The notes below the pieces were generated by a model, which was not told the DNA's origin, made no database searches, and saw only the letters and a program-made list of their open reading frames with translations. A program made the position numbers and the translations under genes. Shown piece by piece: positions 25,301 through 38,617 of a stretch of DNA of 64,000 bases. The stretch is from Toxoplasma gondii ME49 (Eukaryota > Apicomplexa > Conoidasida > Eucoccidiorida > Sarcocystidae), in assembly GCF_000006565.2 (NCBI RefSeq), contig NC_031478.1, forward strand, positions 6,100,212 through 6,164,211, in the 5' to 3' direction. How positions within the stretch are numbered: the stretch's first letter is position 1; each line of letters starts with the position of its first letter.

Positions 25301-25890
25301 CACCTGTGAGTCGGTTTCACGATGCCTTGCGGACAGTCGAACGCGTTTTTATGTCGTGCTGAGGAGCCAGTCTTGCCGCCCCGACGTTTTCCTTCCGGTT
25401 TTCTGTAGCGCCTCGGCGTCTCTCACTTTTCCGCGAGGGTCTCAGCCGACACTGACGCCGTTCCTGTCGGCTTCGTTGTGACGGCCGCAGGGACCCGCCG
25501 CTCGCAGGGCGATAAGCCATCCACAGATTTTCTGTTTTCGTCCCCTTCTCTGCCTTTCCCTCCCGCCCTCGCTCTTTCTTGTCCGACGTCTTCTGCGATT
25601 TTCCAGAAGCCCGTTTTCGACTTTCGACGCGGTGCTCCACAAAGCCGCCGTCTCTCCGACCAGCCACTTGCCGAGCTGCTGCGGTGTACATACACCCGGT
25701 GAGCTGGAGCCAGGAGTCTCTTGGCGACGGGTCCCTTCCACTTTGTGCAGAATTTTGGACTGGAGCGTTCCGCCTTTTGCTCTGTTTCCTGGAGACGCAC
25801 GAGGCGGCTCTGCTTTCCCTGCCTCATGTCGCCGAGACTGCTGGCTGTTCGCGTTCCGACAGAGGTTCCTCGCTCCCCCCCAACTTCAAG
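22318..25890. other. Intergenic: 3' flank of small gene and upstream region of DOP1
   Basis: About 3.6 kb hold no segment I can match to a family and no tandem array. Base composition is closer to 50% GC than in the exons. ORFs are short, or open only from non-ATG codons. A TGTACATACA palindrome lies at 25683-25697, about 200 bases before the DOP1 ATG. No complete tRNA fold was found; a GGTTCAAACTC word at about 24298 resembles a B box, but no matching acceptor stem was seen. Confidence 0.6.
25683..25697. promoter_or_regulatory. TGTACATACA palindrome upstream of DOP1
   Basis: GGTGTACATACACCC lies about 200 bases before the DOP1 start and carries the same core as four other copies in this window. 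The role is inferred from position only. Confidence 0.35.
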
Positions 25891-28800
25891 ATGAGTTCCC
25901 TGTCGAGCACTTCGCCGCCAGGAGAGCTGGAGAACAGCGAGGCGGTGTCTCCGGCGCATGCGCTGTCGGCACGGAGAGACCAGGCCTCTGCCTCGAAACC
26001 AGGACGAGGGGGAGAGACGCCGACGCTCGGCTCTCAAGCGAACAAGAGAGCCAGCCGGTCCGCGTCGTCGCACGAAGTTCAGAGGGAGAGAGCGGTGGTC
26101 TGGAACGGTCCCGAGGCTCGGCGCTACGAAGCCGAAGTGCTCGCCGTTCTCCACAGCTTCGACAAAGCGAAGGAATGGGCAGACTTGAACAATTGCCTCC
26201 AGAAGCTTCTGCGCGTCTTCTCCCCACCAACTGTCTCCTCCTTTGCCTTCTCTTCCGCCCCAACTGCCCCCTTCTTCCCCTTCATCCCTCACAAAGCAGT
26301 CGTCGCCAAGCGCCTCGCCCAGTGCCTCAATCCGCTGCTGCCTTCAGGCGTCCATACACGGGCTCTCGAGACGTACGCGGCCATCTTCGAGCGCATCGGC
26401 CCCGACGGCTTGTCGCGCGACCTCGCCACATACAGTGCTGGCCTTCTGCCCTTCTTCCAAGGCAGCGCGACTCACGTCAAACCGTTCTTCCTCGACCTCA
26501 TCAACGCGTACTACTTGCCTCTCGGTGAGAAACGGGAACCCGCGAGCGGCCACGGGCTGTCTGTACACCGGGGGCATGTCCTCCTTTCTCCCGAGACATG
26601 TCTCCTCCTCGCTCCACCTGCCTCAGTCCCTGCTCTCTCTGTTTCGTCGTCCCTCTGCGTCCTTCTCTGTCGATGCGGCTCGTCTTCGCAAACCGTGCGT
26701 CCTTCTCGACGAACGCGAAGGCAGTTGCCCCGCCTCCCAGTTGCCCTGGCAGTGAGACGAAGCTCGCTGGCGTTCTCAACGCGTTCTCAACGCGTTCTCA
26801 ACGTATTGTCAACTTTCCCTCAGTCTGCAGTGAACTTAGCAGCGTCGAGGCTGCCTGCAGTATTGATAGACGCCTCGAGGTCTCAGGTCGCCATTCTGTT
26901 CCACAGCCATCGAGGCGGACAGACCGCCGAACATCCCTGCCAGTAACTAGTTAGTAACTGGTTTGAATCGAATCAACTTCTTGATGGAGCTCCTTGTGTA
27001 CTCGACATGCTGCATCTCTCTACGTATAAGGTCTGTACCTGTAAATCATATTCTGTATACGGTAAAAAAGTACACACATAAAGTAACGACTGCTCTCGCT
27101 CACCGCTGCTTTCGCGCCCTCCTGCCAAGCGGGCCTGTGCTCTCTCTCTTTCTCTATCTGTCTCCTCGCGTCCGCCTTCACCATTCGCTAAACAGGAACA
27201 GGGCGCCTGGCCTCCCCTGGAGCCTTGATGCGTGCTGACGCTCATCTCTGATAAGGACGTATCAGAATACAGTCCTGTGTTCGGAGAAGATTCGGAAGAC
27301 TCCTCGCGTTTTCTTTTCCCGCTTAGAGGGTCTCTCCTTTGCAGGTTCTTGCCTCTTCTTTTCGTCTCGGCTTGTCTTCGCCGTTGTTTTTCGTTCTCTG
27401 TCTCCTCCTCTTCGCGCACGCTCTCTCTGCTTTCTTTCCTTTTATGCATTTTCGCCTTCTCCCTTTTCCCTGCTCTCTGTCCCTCTCCCTCTCCTCTTTC
27501 CTCCACTTCTTCTCGTCTCTCCGCGCCTCGTTGTATGCTTTCTTCATCGCATGCGTCGTCTGCTCTTCTCTGCAGGAACGCACTTGACGCCTTGTCTCTC
27601 GGGCTTGCTGGTCTCGATGTTGCCGGGTCTGGACGACGACAAGGCCCCCGCGTTCGGCTACGTCTCCTCCACGCTCTGGAGACTCCGGGACTGCGTCGGA
27701 GAGCGCACATTCGTCGCAGCTCTGTGGCTCGCGCTGCGCCGCGCCAGTCGCGTTCGGCTCGCCGCTCTCTCGCTTCTCGGCCAACTCCTGACGCCTGCGC
27801 TCCCTGCGCTCCACGACTCGGTGAGAGGGAAGAAAAAGAGAAGCGAGGAAAGAAAAGAAAATGATGAAGAAGACAAGAGATGAGGGGGAGGCACTATGGA
27901 GAAGAGAGACGACGACATCGGAGATGAGCCTGAGAGCGTAAGGGCGATCGTGTGTCGAGACGCATTTTCTTGACAATTTTCTTGACACCGGTATCTCCTT
28001 TGGATTTCCGCGCGTCTTGGCTGAAGAGTCGCCTGCATACACGCACGGACTGGCCACAAGACGCTGTGCAACTGTGAGGAATGTGTAGCCTCCCCCCCTT
28101 GGAGACCGCTTTTTCTGACTCTGTGGTTTCTTTCTCGCCCTCCGCGTTGTTTCAGACATACCTGTCTCGTTTTGTCAAGCTTTCCGACTCCTTCTCACCT
28201 CTGTGCTCCACGTCTCGGTTCGTCAGCTCTGTTCTTCGCCGGTGTTTTCACGGTTGTTGCATGCTCTGCAGTTCTTTCGTCTCTCTTCAGGAACGCATTG
28301 CCACCCTGTTGCCGGACCGCGAAGAACTCGTCGTCGGGGCTCTGGAGGCAACGTTCGAAGATCAAAGCGCCCTGGTCAAGCGACAGCTGCTCGACCTTCT
28401 CATCGCGAACTTCCCGTTCGACCAGTCGCTGCTCTCGAGGAAAGAAATGGTCAGACAAAAAATCCTTCTTCCCGTCTCCTCCACGATCCCGAAAAAAGCG
28501 CCCGTCCACCCACTCAGTCACTCCGTAGAAACGAACACACTCTGCAACTGGGCAAAAAAACTACATATATATAAAGATATGTCTGTTAGCTACATATATA
28601 TATACATATATATATATACATATGTATGTATATATGTATGTATATATGTATATATATATATATATATATATGTATAAATGTGTGTATGGGCAAGGGCACA
28701 CCTCTCCACTGATGTACGCGCACGGAGATCTATTTTTGCATGCGTCTGTTGATGCATTGAGGCGCAGCCATCTGTTTTTCTAGAGACCTGTCCGTGTGAA

Positions 28801-29158
28801 GTCGCTCTTTTTGCGCAGCTTTTGATGTTTTTCTGTGGCAGCTGTGTGTGTCGTCTGTGTATCGAGCGAGAGACAGAGGAGTGTGAGATCTTCAGTCGTT
28901 TGCATGCGTTGTGTTCTCGCCATTCTTCTCAGGTTCGCCTTCTTCGAGCAGCTCTCCGCGTCCTGCCCCTACGCGAGTGGTCGCTCACGCGCCGGTTCAT
29001 CCAGTGGATCACTCGGCACCCCGATGGCATTCTGGACGTTGTCGACCTCTCCTTTCTCTCCGAGCGCGTGAGTATTCAGCAGACGAAAAGAACCCAAAAC
29101 GCGTCACTCTGGGCTTGCAAATGCTCTTCGCAGATCGCCTATATATACATATATACAC

Positions 29159-29189
<31 letters not shown>

Positions 29190-32100
29190 CATAAATACAT
29201 AAATACATATATCGGTATCCATATTTATATATATATATATACATAAATACATAAATACATATATCGGTATCCATATTTATATATATATATATATACATAA
29301 ATACATAAATACATATATCGGTATCTATATATATATATATACATATATATATATGCTTTGCATGTATAGGGCCAGCTTGATGGTGGCACACATTTGTCTG
29401 CATTTGCATCTCTGTATGTGTATCTAATTAAGGTTATAATCTACGCGTTTTTTCGCATGCAAGTGGACGCGCGCGAATTTGTAGACCGAGTTGCTTTTGT
29501 GAGTGCTTTTCCGCATGCACGAGAGCGGTTGGAATCGGCGAGAGGGAGTTTTGCACCGGAAGAGAGAGACGCGACTCGGCTCTTCGAGAGAGCAGACGAC
29601 TCTCCAAGGTGGTGTGTTTGGGGCGTTGTGTTCGCCTCGCTTCATGTGAAGACACAGAGGTCTGCAAACATGCAAACAAGCAAACACAAGCAAACATGCA
29701 AACAAGCAAACATGCAAACATGAAAAACAAGCAAACATGCAAACATGCGTGGACTGCGTATGGTCGCGTCCGCATGTCGGCAGGTGAAGGGACTTTTGAT
29801 TGAAACCGTGAAGCTGGAGTTGGAGAGTCAGCCCACGACGACGAAAGAAGCGACGCATCTGCTGAAGAGTCTGTCGATTCTCATCGTCGATAATGAAGAC
29901 TTAGAAGGCCTCGCGCAGGAGTTGATGCCGTCACTCACAGTCCCGCTTCTTCGCTATTTGCTGAGGTCGGTGGAGAAACAGAGAACTGTTTGCACAGTGC
30001 AGAAAGGAGGAGGAAGCACACGCTCTGAAGCTGGTGCACTCCACGCCGGCGTTCATGCATGCACTTGCGCTGTCAGTGGACCGTTTCTCTTCGCTCTGCC
30101 TCTTCCTGTGTGAACTGCGCCTGGCGTTCCTCTTTTCGTTCGAAGAGTGTCTGGTGCATTGAGTGGACTTTTGCGTCCTCTTCCGTGTCGCGTTCCGCCG
30201 TTCTCTTTGACGGTGCGAGCGAATCTTTCGGACCTCCACCTCTTCTCTCGAAGACTCTTCCACGGGTCCTCGGTCTACTCCGTTTGGTCTCTTCCTCACC
30301 TCGCCGCTCTCTCTTTGCTCTTCGTGGGCGATGCAGGTTTGCGTCTCTCGCCTCTCCACTGGTGCTTTCTGCTCCTCGAGATGCTGTTTTGTTCTGCAGA
30401 GAGTCGACCAATCCGGTCTGGGGCTCTCGAGTCAGTCAAGAAGCTCAGCAGCTCTTCCACGCGAAACTCACGCAGCCTGATTGGGTCTGGGGAGCTCTGG
30501 GCGTCGAAATGCAACGCGTCCTCTCCTCAGTGCCTCCCCTCTCTTCTGCTTCTTCTGCTTCTGCTGCTTCGTCTGCTTCTTCTGCTTCGTCTGCTTCTTC
30601 TGCTTCTTTTGCTTCGTCTGCTTCGTCTGCTTCGCTCTGTCGGGAGGCGGCGGCGGACGGCTGCGTGGAGGTCCTGCTGCTCGCGTCTCTGTACCTGAGT
30701 CGAGCCGAGGGCTCCGGCCTGTTGTCCGAGGCAGCCTGCATGTTTCCAGGCCAGGACGCGGCGCGAGAGGAAGCAGAGGAGAAGGAGCCGGACGAGCGAG
30801 GGCGTCGGGGACGCGAGCGAGACGACGGGAGAGAGGGAGAAAAGGGAGCACACACCACGCGCGAGGACAGACCCTGCAGCGAAGCAGAAGAAGAAGGCGA
30901 AGAGACAAAGGCGACGAGACCGATGGTGGGGGTCGCCGGACTGTGCGGCATGCTGTCGCTGTTTAGCGACATCTTAGGTACGGCGACACCCGCTGTGCGC
31001 CTGAGAGATCCGTTGCAGAACAGAGACCCCAACGCGGAAGAAGGAGAGACGGGAGAGAGGGAGAGAAGGAGAGAGGGAGAGAGGGAGAGAGACGGCCAGG
31101 GGAGAGTGTGCGTTTAAGAAGGAGAGGAGCATAGGAGTGGATCGAGTGGATACGCAGGAAAAGATGGAACCATCTCACAAAGGATGCTTCTGCAGAACTT
31201 CAGTCCTACCTCGCTACTTCCGAAAACCGTTTTGTGCGTCTCCTCCTCCTCCTCGCTTCTCGAGTCTTCCATCTGGCCCGAGTCCTCTCATGCTTTGCCC
31301 GGCTCCCCATGGCCACCGTCCTTTCTTCCGTTCTGACTCGTTTCGTTTCCTTCTTCCTGTCGCGCGCGTTTTGCCTTGGTTTCTTCGCGGTGTCTGGCTC
31401 CTCGGTGGCTTGTTTTCACTTTTGCGCCGATGTCCTGTTTGCTTTGTCCGACATCAGAGGGCCTCCACGTGCTCGCACCGACTTTTGATTCGACGCCCGC
31501 CATCGACTCTCTCCTCCAGCTCTGTCGCGAGTGTCTCCTTCGAGTAGAGGAGGCCCTGCACTTTCACAGCCAGTGCGAGGACGTTGCTTCCTCTTCTCTG
31601 CTTTCTTCACCCTCTGCATGCTCAGAAGCTGCTGAGGACATCTCGCAACAAGACCCTCTACAAGTCACCTCGAACACTGCTGCTCTCCTCAGTCCACGAT
31701 GTTCGACTCCTTCTTCCTCTTCCTCCTCGTCTTCTTCCTCTTGTTCGTCTTCCTCTTCTTCTTCCTCAACTCCTTTCGGTGGAGAACGGACGGCGACGCG
31801 CGAGGAAGCAGGTGAAAGAGACAGAAAGGTGATGTCGCTCGCGGTGTCTCCTCCTCCCTCGTCTTCCGCTCCCAGCACAGACAACTTGCTCACGACGAAG
31901 GTGACCCTGATACGCCAGACCCATCTCGCAAGAAAGAGAAAACGATTCCTCTGCGCCGTCGACCGCTTCTTCTCCTACACTGAGGCTCTGTGGCTGGGCG
32001 TTCGCGCAAACGCTGACAGCGTGGAGGCGAGAGTCTTGGCAACGCTCGATCTCCTGAGCGAACTGCAAGTGAGAGAAGAAGAAAGTTGCAACGACTGCCG

Positions 32101-35100
32101 CTGTCTTCGTTCTGTGTTCTTCGCTTGTGGGAGTCACAAGTCGCCTATATTTGTACGCGCGTTTTCCTTCTATTCTCAATGAGCATCTGCTTTTTCCCCT
32201 CTTGTCCTCCCTCTGGTTCTCCTTGTTCTTCTTCCTCTTGTTCTTCCTCTTGTGCTCGCTCGTATTCTCGCTCTTGCTCTCCCTCGGAGGCTTCTGTTTC
32301 CTCTAATCCGCTTCTTCCTCGTTGACTTCGCCAGCCTGTCCGTGCTGCGTTTGAGGCTCTGCTGAACGCTGCTTCTTCGTTTTCTCTCCCGTCCCTGCGA
32401 CTGCTTCACCTGGCTTGTCTCGCGCATCTTGCTTTTCTAGGAGCTTTGCCCCCTTTCCCCTCTGTTTTCAGGTTATCCTTTACCGCATGCACATCGAACT
32501 CCTCGCGGCAGAGCGACAGGCAGGGGGGGCGAAGAGAACCGAAGAAGAGCGAACAGGAAAGGACGCTCACGGACCAGAAGAAAGAGAGCAAGAGAGAGAA
32601 GAAAGAGAACATGCGGAAGAAGAAGGAGAACAAGAGAGAGAAGAAGGGGAACAAGAGAGAGAAGAGTCGCCATGGACTGGCGGGTGTCTGCCCACATGGT
32701 TATGCGCGCTCCTCGACTGCGGCCAAGTCCAGCAGCTTCCTGTAGCATGTCGAGCTCTTCAGGCCTTCCTCAATCTCTTCAACTCTTTTTCACCCGAACG
32801 AAGGAGATTCATCATCCTGGGAACCTCTCACTGCGATGTACGGCTTCCACGAAAACACACACGGAGAAGTAGACAGTTCACTTTTCTCTCAACGGAGCCT
32901 CTCGCTTCGCTCGACTCCGACCTTGCATTCCGTCTCTCTCCCTCTTTTGTCGCCTGGCTCTCTTTCTTCTACTCTTCCTTCTCCGGTTGTTCTCTTTCTT
33001 CTTCTCCTTGCTCTCTGTCTCTTTTCCCTCCGAGTATGGCTTCCGCCTCGGATCACGACCGCTCTCTCTATTTTCTCTGTGCGCCTTTCTTTCCTTCCGT
33101 CCGTGCTCGTCATTCTCGCAAACTGTTCTCTCCAGGAAGCGATTTGTCTCCTCATTCGCAGAAATCTGGCGCGTTCCCTCTGCTTGTTTTTCGCTTTTTG
33201 AATCCAACTCCGCCCAGGTGACGCGCGCGCTTCATGCGCTCTGCCCCTGTCTCTTTCGACTTCTTATTTCCACTGTTCTCCCCGCTTGGCGGCCCTCTCC
33301 TGCCGCGCGCATTGTACAGCGGAGTCACCTTCTTTATGCTGCCATTCCTTTCTTCCTCATCGGACCTCCCTACCTTTGACGTCTGTGTACCTCCTGCTTC
33401 CTCCTGCTTCTTGCTGGTGCTCCTCACTTTCTCCGCCCTGTCATTTCTTTCTCTTTTGCACGTTCTTCGTCTTTTGTTCTCCCCACCATCGTTTCCTTGT
33501 TTTTTCACGGTGCGAGCTCCCTCTGCGTCTCTGTTTCTTCTCGCCATTCTCCTCGCTTTGCAAGGAATGCTTTGTTTTTCCAGCAAGCCGCAGTCAGGCT
33601 CTGGGAGGCGTTGGCGCGCACCGACAGCGACGGCCGCCCCCGGATCGTGGGCGCTCCGAGCGCCGTCGCCGATTTGCTCCTCCAACTCGAAGCGAGCTGT
33701 CGCCCAGAAAAGGAGGTCAGCCTGGGGAGGAAGGAAGAGTGGACGAGGGAGGGAGAAGGTCTAGGGAGAGCAGCAGAGGCAAGAGAAGGTCAAAACGGGG
33801 AAGAAAACGGAGAAAAAACCAAGGCGCGAAAGTCTACAGGGAAGAGAGAAGAACAGAAGAAAAGGTTTACCCAACGCCTCATCTTTGTCTCTTTTCTAGA
33901 CCTCGTTTTTCGCTCCTCTGGCGCGGCGTTTCCATTTGGTCTTTCAGGACGTCGTGCAGGCGATCATTCTGCAGGCGCTGCAGTCGCCGGATCCGAAGAG
34001 GAGACTCGAGGCGATCGAGAGGTTTTCTCTTCTCTGGAGATGCGCGCATTTGCAGAAGCGAGAACTCGGTCGTCCTCTCTACTCGCTGCCGGTGCTGGTA
34101 GTCCTGCAGGCCCTCGAGGAGACCGAGCCTCGCATTCGGTGAGCAGGAAGAAGACGCCGGCCACAGCGAGAGGAGACGAAACGCGAGCGAGAGGAGACGA
34201 AACGCGAGCGAGAGGAGACAGCGCATGCAGACTCTTCCGGTCGCCCTCACTCTCTCGATTTCCTGGCTGTGTGTGGGTGCATGCAGGCACGCAGCGCGCG
34301 CATTCGTGCGACAGGCCGTCTGCCACTTGCCTCATCTGCTGGATCCGATTTTCGAGTTGCTGCTCTTCGTCGATCCTGTCTCGTCTCTTGAAACTCCAGA
34401 GGTTTCCGATGCTCGCAGACCTCTTCCCCAGACTCTCCTCCCCCCACCCTCTCTTCTCGCGTCCGCGCGCCGGCGCTCAAATCTACGCTCCGCTTTTTTC
34501 TCTTCCAGTCCATCTTCTTTTCCCTCTGCAAGCTCGCTGGACCCAAGTCTCGGGTATCTTTCTCTCGCCTCGTCTTCCTCTTCTGCGTCTTATGGTCCTT
34601 CTCTTCCACGTCCTTCCTCTTCTCTTCCTCTCTCTTCCTCGGCTTCGTCTCCGTCTCCTTCTCCTGCGCCGCCGATGGGGCCTCTGCTTTCGCTGGCGCC
34701 TTTTCTCTCCGCAGCCGAGAGGATTCTGGAGGCGGTGCGGCTGCTCAACAACCTCCTGCAGTGCGAAGGTCAGCTGCTGGCGGAGAGCATGCAGCGGTTC
34801 CTCGTTTCAGAGACTCTGCTCTTCCGCAACCTTCTGCATGCGGAGTCTCTGCTTGATTCGCTCCGCAAAAGGGAGGCGAAACTCGAGAGCGCTCACCCTT
34901 CGAAACCGAGAACAAGCGACGGAGAAGAGTTCCCAGAGACTGCGGAAGCAAGCGAGGAAGACGCGGCCAGCCCCGCGGAGAGACACAGAGGTGAGTCTGA
35001 AAAGAGACAAGAGGAACAGAAGGAGACGGACGAGAGATCAAGGAGCTCAAGAGGCAGGGACAGAGTCTGGAGAAGGGAGAGACAGATGGGAGATGAAGCA

Positions 35101-37195
35101 AAGGGAGAGAAAGAGTTTGTAGGAAGGAGAGAAGAATGCAGGTGAAAAGGGAGAAGAAGGAAGGAAACTGAGTTAATTTCTTTACGAAAGGAAGGAGAGA
35201 CAAAGAGTAAGTGAAGCAGGAGACCCGCTGGGATCGCGCGTCTGATGGACGGAATAAAGCTTCTGCTTGTCTAGGGAACTTGGAGCTTGAGGAGGGGAAA
35301 CGCTCAGATGGCGTGACTGAGGAAGAAGGAAATCGCGCGACAAGTCTTTGCAGTCGCGAAAGCTTTGATGCGAGATTGTTTGCGTGCAGGTTCGCCCTCC
35401 GCGTCTGGCTCCTACGAGGAGCTCGCTGCGGTGGACTACATCGATCTGTTTTGCATTGTCATTCTTCGTTTTATTCGACTAGACCACCCTGCAACCTGCA
35501 CAGCCGGTCTCCTTCCTGCCTCGTCTTCTTCTTGTTCTCCTTCGGATTCGTCGTCGTTGTCTCTCTCCTCCTCGTCTCCCGCGTCGCTCACGACGCCAAA
35601 GCTTCTTCCGTCGAGCGTCTGCACTTTGGAGGAACCGGATGGACTTCCGAGAGGTCTTCCTCTCCCTGGGTGCTCTTCGTCTCTGACTTCTCCCTCTCCC
35701 TCGCCGATCCGCTCGCTCTCTTCTAGTGCCTGCTCGGCTGCGTCTGCGTCGTCCTCTGCCTCTTTCGCAGCCGTCAGAGGATCTGCGGCCGAGGTTCTGC
35801 ATGTTTTTATCTCGTCCATGCATCCCGTCAGTCGAGCGAAAGAAGTCTCCTGTCTCGTTGCCGAACCTCTGATCGCTGCACTCGACGACGCAGTCGACCA
35901 GGCTGACCATGCAATGCAGGTGAGATCACAACACTGGACATGAAGAGGAGTGTGGAGCCTCTGACCCAGGGACTCTTTCGCTTAGAGTCCACTCGCGATT
36001 TGTTCCGAGTCGCCGTCGGTTGCAGTTTCTCGTCTGGCCTTCTTCTACTTCCTTCTCTTTGCCCTCCTTCCCCCATCCGCGTCTGATTCTCTCCTCTCTC
36101 GCCTTGACTTCCAGCTTCGTCCTTCACCTGCTCGCCGCTTCTTCCAGCTGTTCTGTTTTTTTCCACCACTGTCGTCCGTCCGTTTTTTCATTTCTGTTTT
36201 CCAGTCTCAGCTACTTCGCCTCCTCCGAGTTGTCATTCTCCAGTCGAGCGCTCCAGGTCCGTCCTGTTCGCCTTCCACGCGATTTCTCCTCGCACAGTCT
36301 GAGGTGCAGCTCCAGCAGAAATTGTTTCTCCAGCAGCAGGCGCAACAACTCGACTTCTTCTCGCCGTTCTACGGGGAAACTTCGCAGGCCAATCTCCCTT
36401 CATTCGCGAAAAAAGCGGTTCGTTCAAAATGACAACCAAAGCCTTCGATGACTCTCCCCTCCATCAAAATCGCCCCGCCACAACCTACACACATCGCGGC
36501 ATTTCCATACGCATAATCCAATACACATACAGAGATGCATGTATCTATCTATCTCTCTTTATCTTTATCTTACCATCTCTCTGTATCTATCTATCTATCT
36601 CTGTATCTATCTCTCTGTGTCTGTCTCTCTATGTATCTTTGTATCTACCTATCTGTCTTTCTATAAGTCTATGTATCTATCTATATGTATCTATATCTAT
36701 CCAGCCGTCCATCTGTATCTATGTATTTATACATATATGTATAAACATCTAGAAATATATACTACATGGACAGTCAGTCACCGGTACATATACATATATA
36801 TATACATATATAGATATATATATGCGGATGACCACCTGCATATATCTGTTTCTGTGTTGTGTAGGTGTATGGTGTAGGTGAGTGAGAGGAGAAGGCTCAC
36901 GAAATAGTGTTCGTGGACGCGAGCTAGTCTCAGTTTCGTCGCAAGAGGCGGAGAACTGTCTGTCGTTTTCCCTTTCTTCCACAGGGCCTCGAAGGCGTCA
37001 CGGCGCCCTTTCCTCTCTTCGCAGTTGCGGTTGAGTCAAAAAAAGTCAAGGTGAGAAAAGGATTTCTACGGATGTCTCTGATCGAATTCGGGCCGTATGT
37101 CTCTTGCCCCGAATGTGTGTCGTTGATCTCGTTCTGTCTCTTAAACAGCTACTCATTCTATCTATAACTCTCCCCGGTGCTATATACATATACAT

Positions 37196-37245
<50 letters not shown>

Positions 37246-38579
37246 ATATATATATATTTGTATCTGTTTGTATAGGTGCTTACATGGATATTGATGGTAA
37301 TGTGTGTAGGTTTCGGTGTGTCTCTGTCTCTGTGTTTTTTTTCATCTTGTGTGAAGAGAATGTTATCGATCCCCGACCTCCGCGGCTTTTGAATAGACCC
37401 TCGCATGCACATAGAGAGGTGCATGCAAAGATGCCTGTTTGTTGATGTCTTCCTTCATTCTCCTCAGCGCTGTTCCTCCACGTACACCTCATGCGTCTCA
37501 AACATGTTGCAGTTTCTCTCTCTCTTTCTCTCCAAGGTGCTCGTCGATGCTTCGAGGATACAGTCTGATGTCGAGTTCTATTTTCTCTGTCTCTTGCGTC
37601 TGCATGCGACGCTTTCTGGGCTGCTTTTTTGAAGAAGGTGCGCCCTCTCGCTGTTGAGTTGAGTTCCTCTGTTCTCTATCCGACGAAGAGTTTTGACCTC
37701 TCTGCATGCGCTTTCTGCCGCCTCTCCTCAGTTGCCAAACCTGCGTTCCCTTCCGGACCAGGCTGCAGCGTTTCTACCGGTGCTGCTGAGAAGTATGGAT
37801 CTCTGCAACGCTGGCCCAGTTTCTCCTCTTCCTTCTGCGCCTTCTGTGGGGAAGCAGCGCCTGAGAGAAGGGAGCTCAGTCTCCGAGAAGAGACAGACAG
37901 AGCCTGTCGTCCTCGCCTGCCAAGGTGACAACAACGTTGAACAGGCAGTCGACCTGGCGACGCTGTATCTCAAGTAAGAGAAAACAGGGGAACGGACCGC
38001 GGCAGTGAGCGAGGAGAGAGAACACGATCGCATACAGAGGCAGCCTGCGCGCAAAGAGAAAAAAAAGGCAGGACAGAAAGAAATGATTGCAGCGAAAACG
38101 CGTCTGCGACAGAGTCGTGGAAGGCGAGGGGCGAGTCTTTCGATCGGAAGCGGGCAAGAACGGAGAGAGATGCAAACAACTTGCCAAACGTTTCTAGCCT
38201 TTGTCTATACACCAGACATCACGAACTTCGATCGGGGGAGGTAGAGAAGAAGATTCACTCCATTGATCCAACATTTTCAGAACTCCACACCCGTCTGTTT
38301 ACACCAGTCTTTCGTAGAGGAGACGCCTGCTGGGTCGTCTTCATGCGTCTTCTCTTCTCTTCCACCCTCTCTGCTCCCTTCTTTCGTCCATGCGCTTCTT
38401 GCTTCTCTCTCAGATACGTCGATTCGAACCGGGTCTCTGAGGCGTCCTACACTCTCATTCACTTCTTCTGCTCTCAAGTGATGTTCGCCGTTCGCCCTCC
38501 TCCTTCTCGACCGCGGTCTTCTTCTGCCTCCTTTTCTTCTCCCTCTTCTTCCTCTTCCTCTTCTTCTTCTTTCTCTTCT

Positions 38580-38617
<38 letters not shown>

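Noticed and set aside
22318..25890. Mitochondrial-DNA insertions (NUMTs), common in Toxoplasma-like genomes
   Set aside because: I saw no recognisable cox1, cox3, cob or rRNA fragment, and an alignment would be needed to decide.
25423..26292. 289-codon minus-strand ORF
   Set aside because: It is antisense to DOP1 exon 1, whose plus strand carries clear family motifs; its residues are Arg/Gly-rich shadow sequence.
30147..30698. Leu-rich plus-strand ORF with a possible membrane segment
   Set aside because: It is a frame-shifted reading of the Ser/Ala repeat in DOP1 exon 6. The other frame carries [11 protein letters not shown] and joins in phase with exons 5 and 7.
37494..37635. Extra DOP1 exon with [14 protein letters not shown]
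   Set aside because: It lacks a good acceptor and donor, and exons 15 and 16 already join in phase without it.
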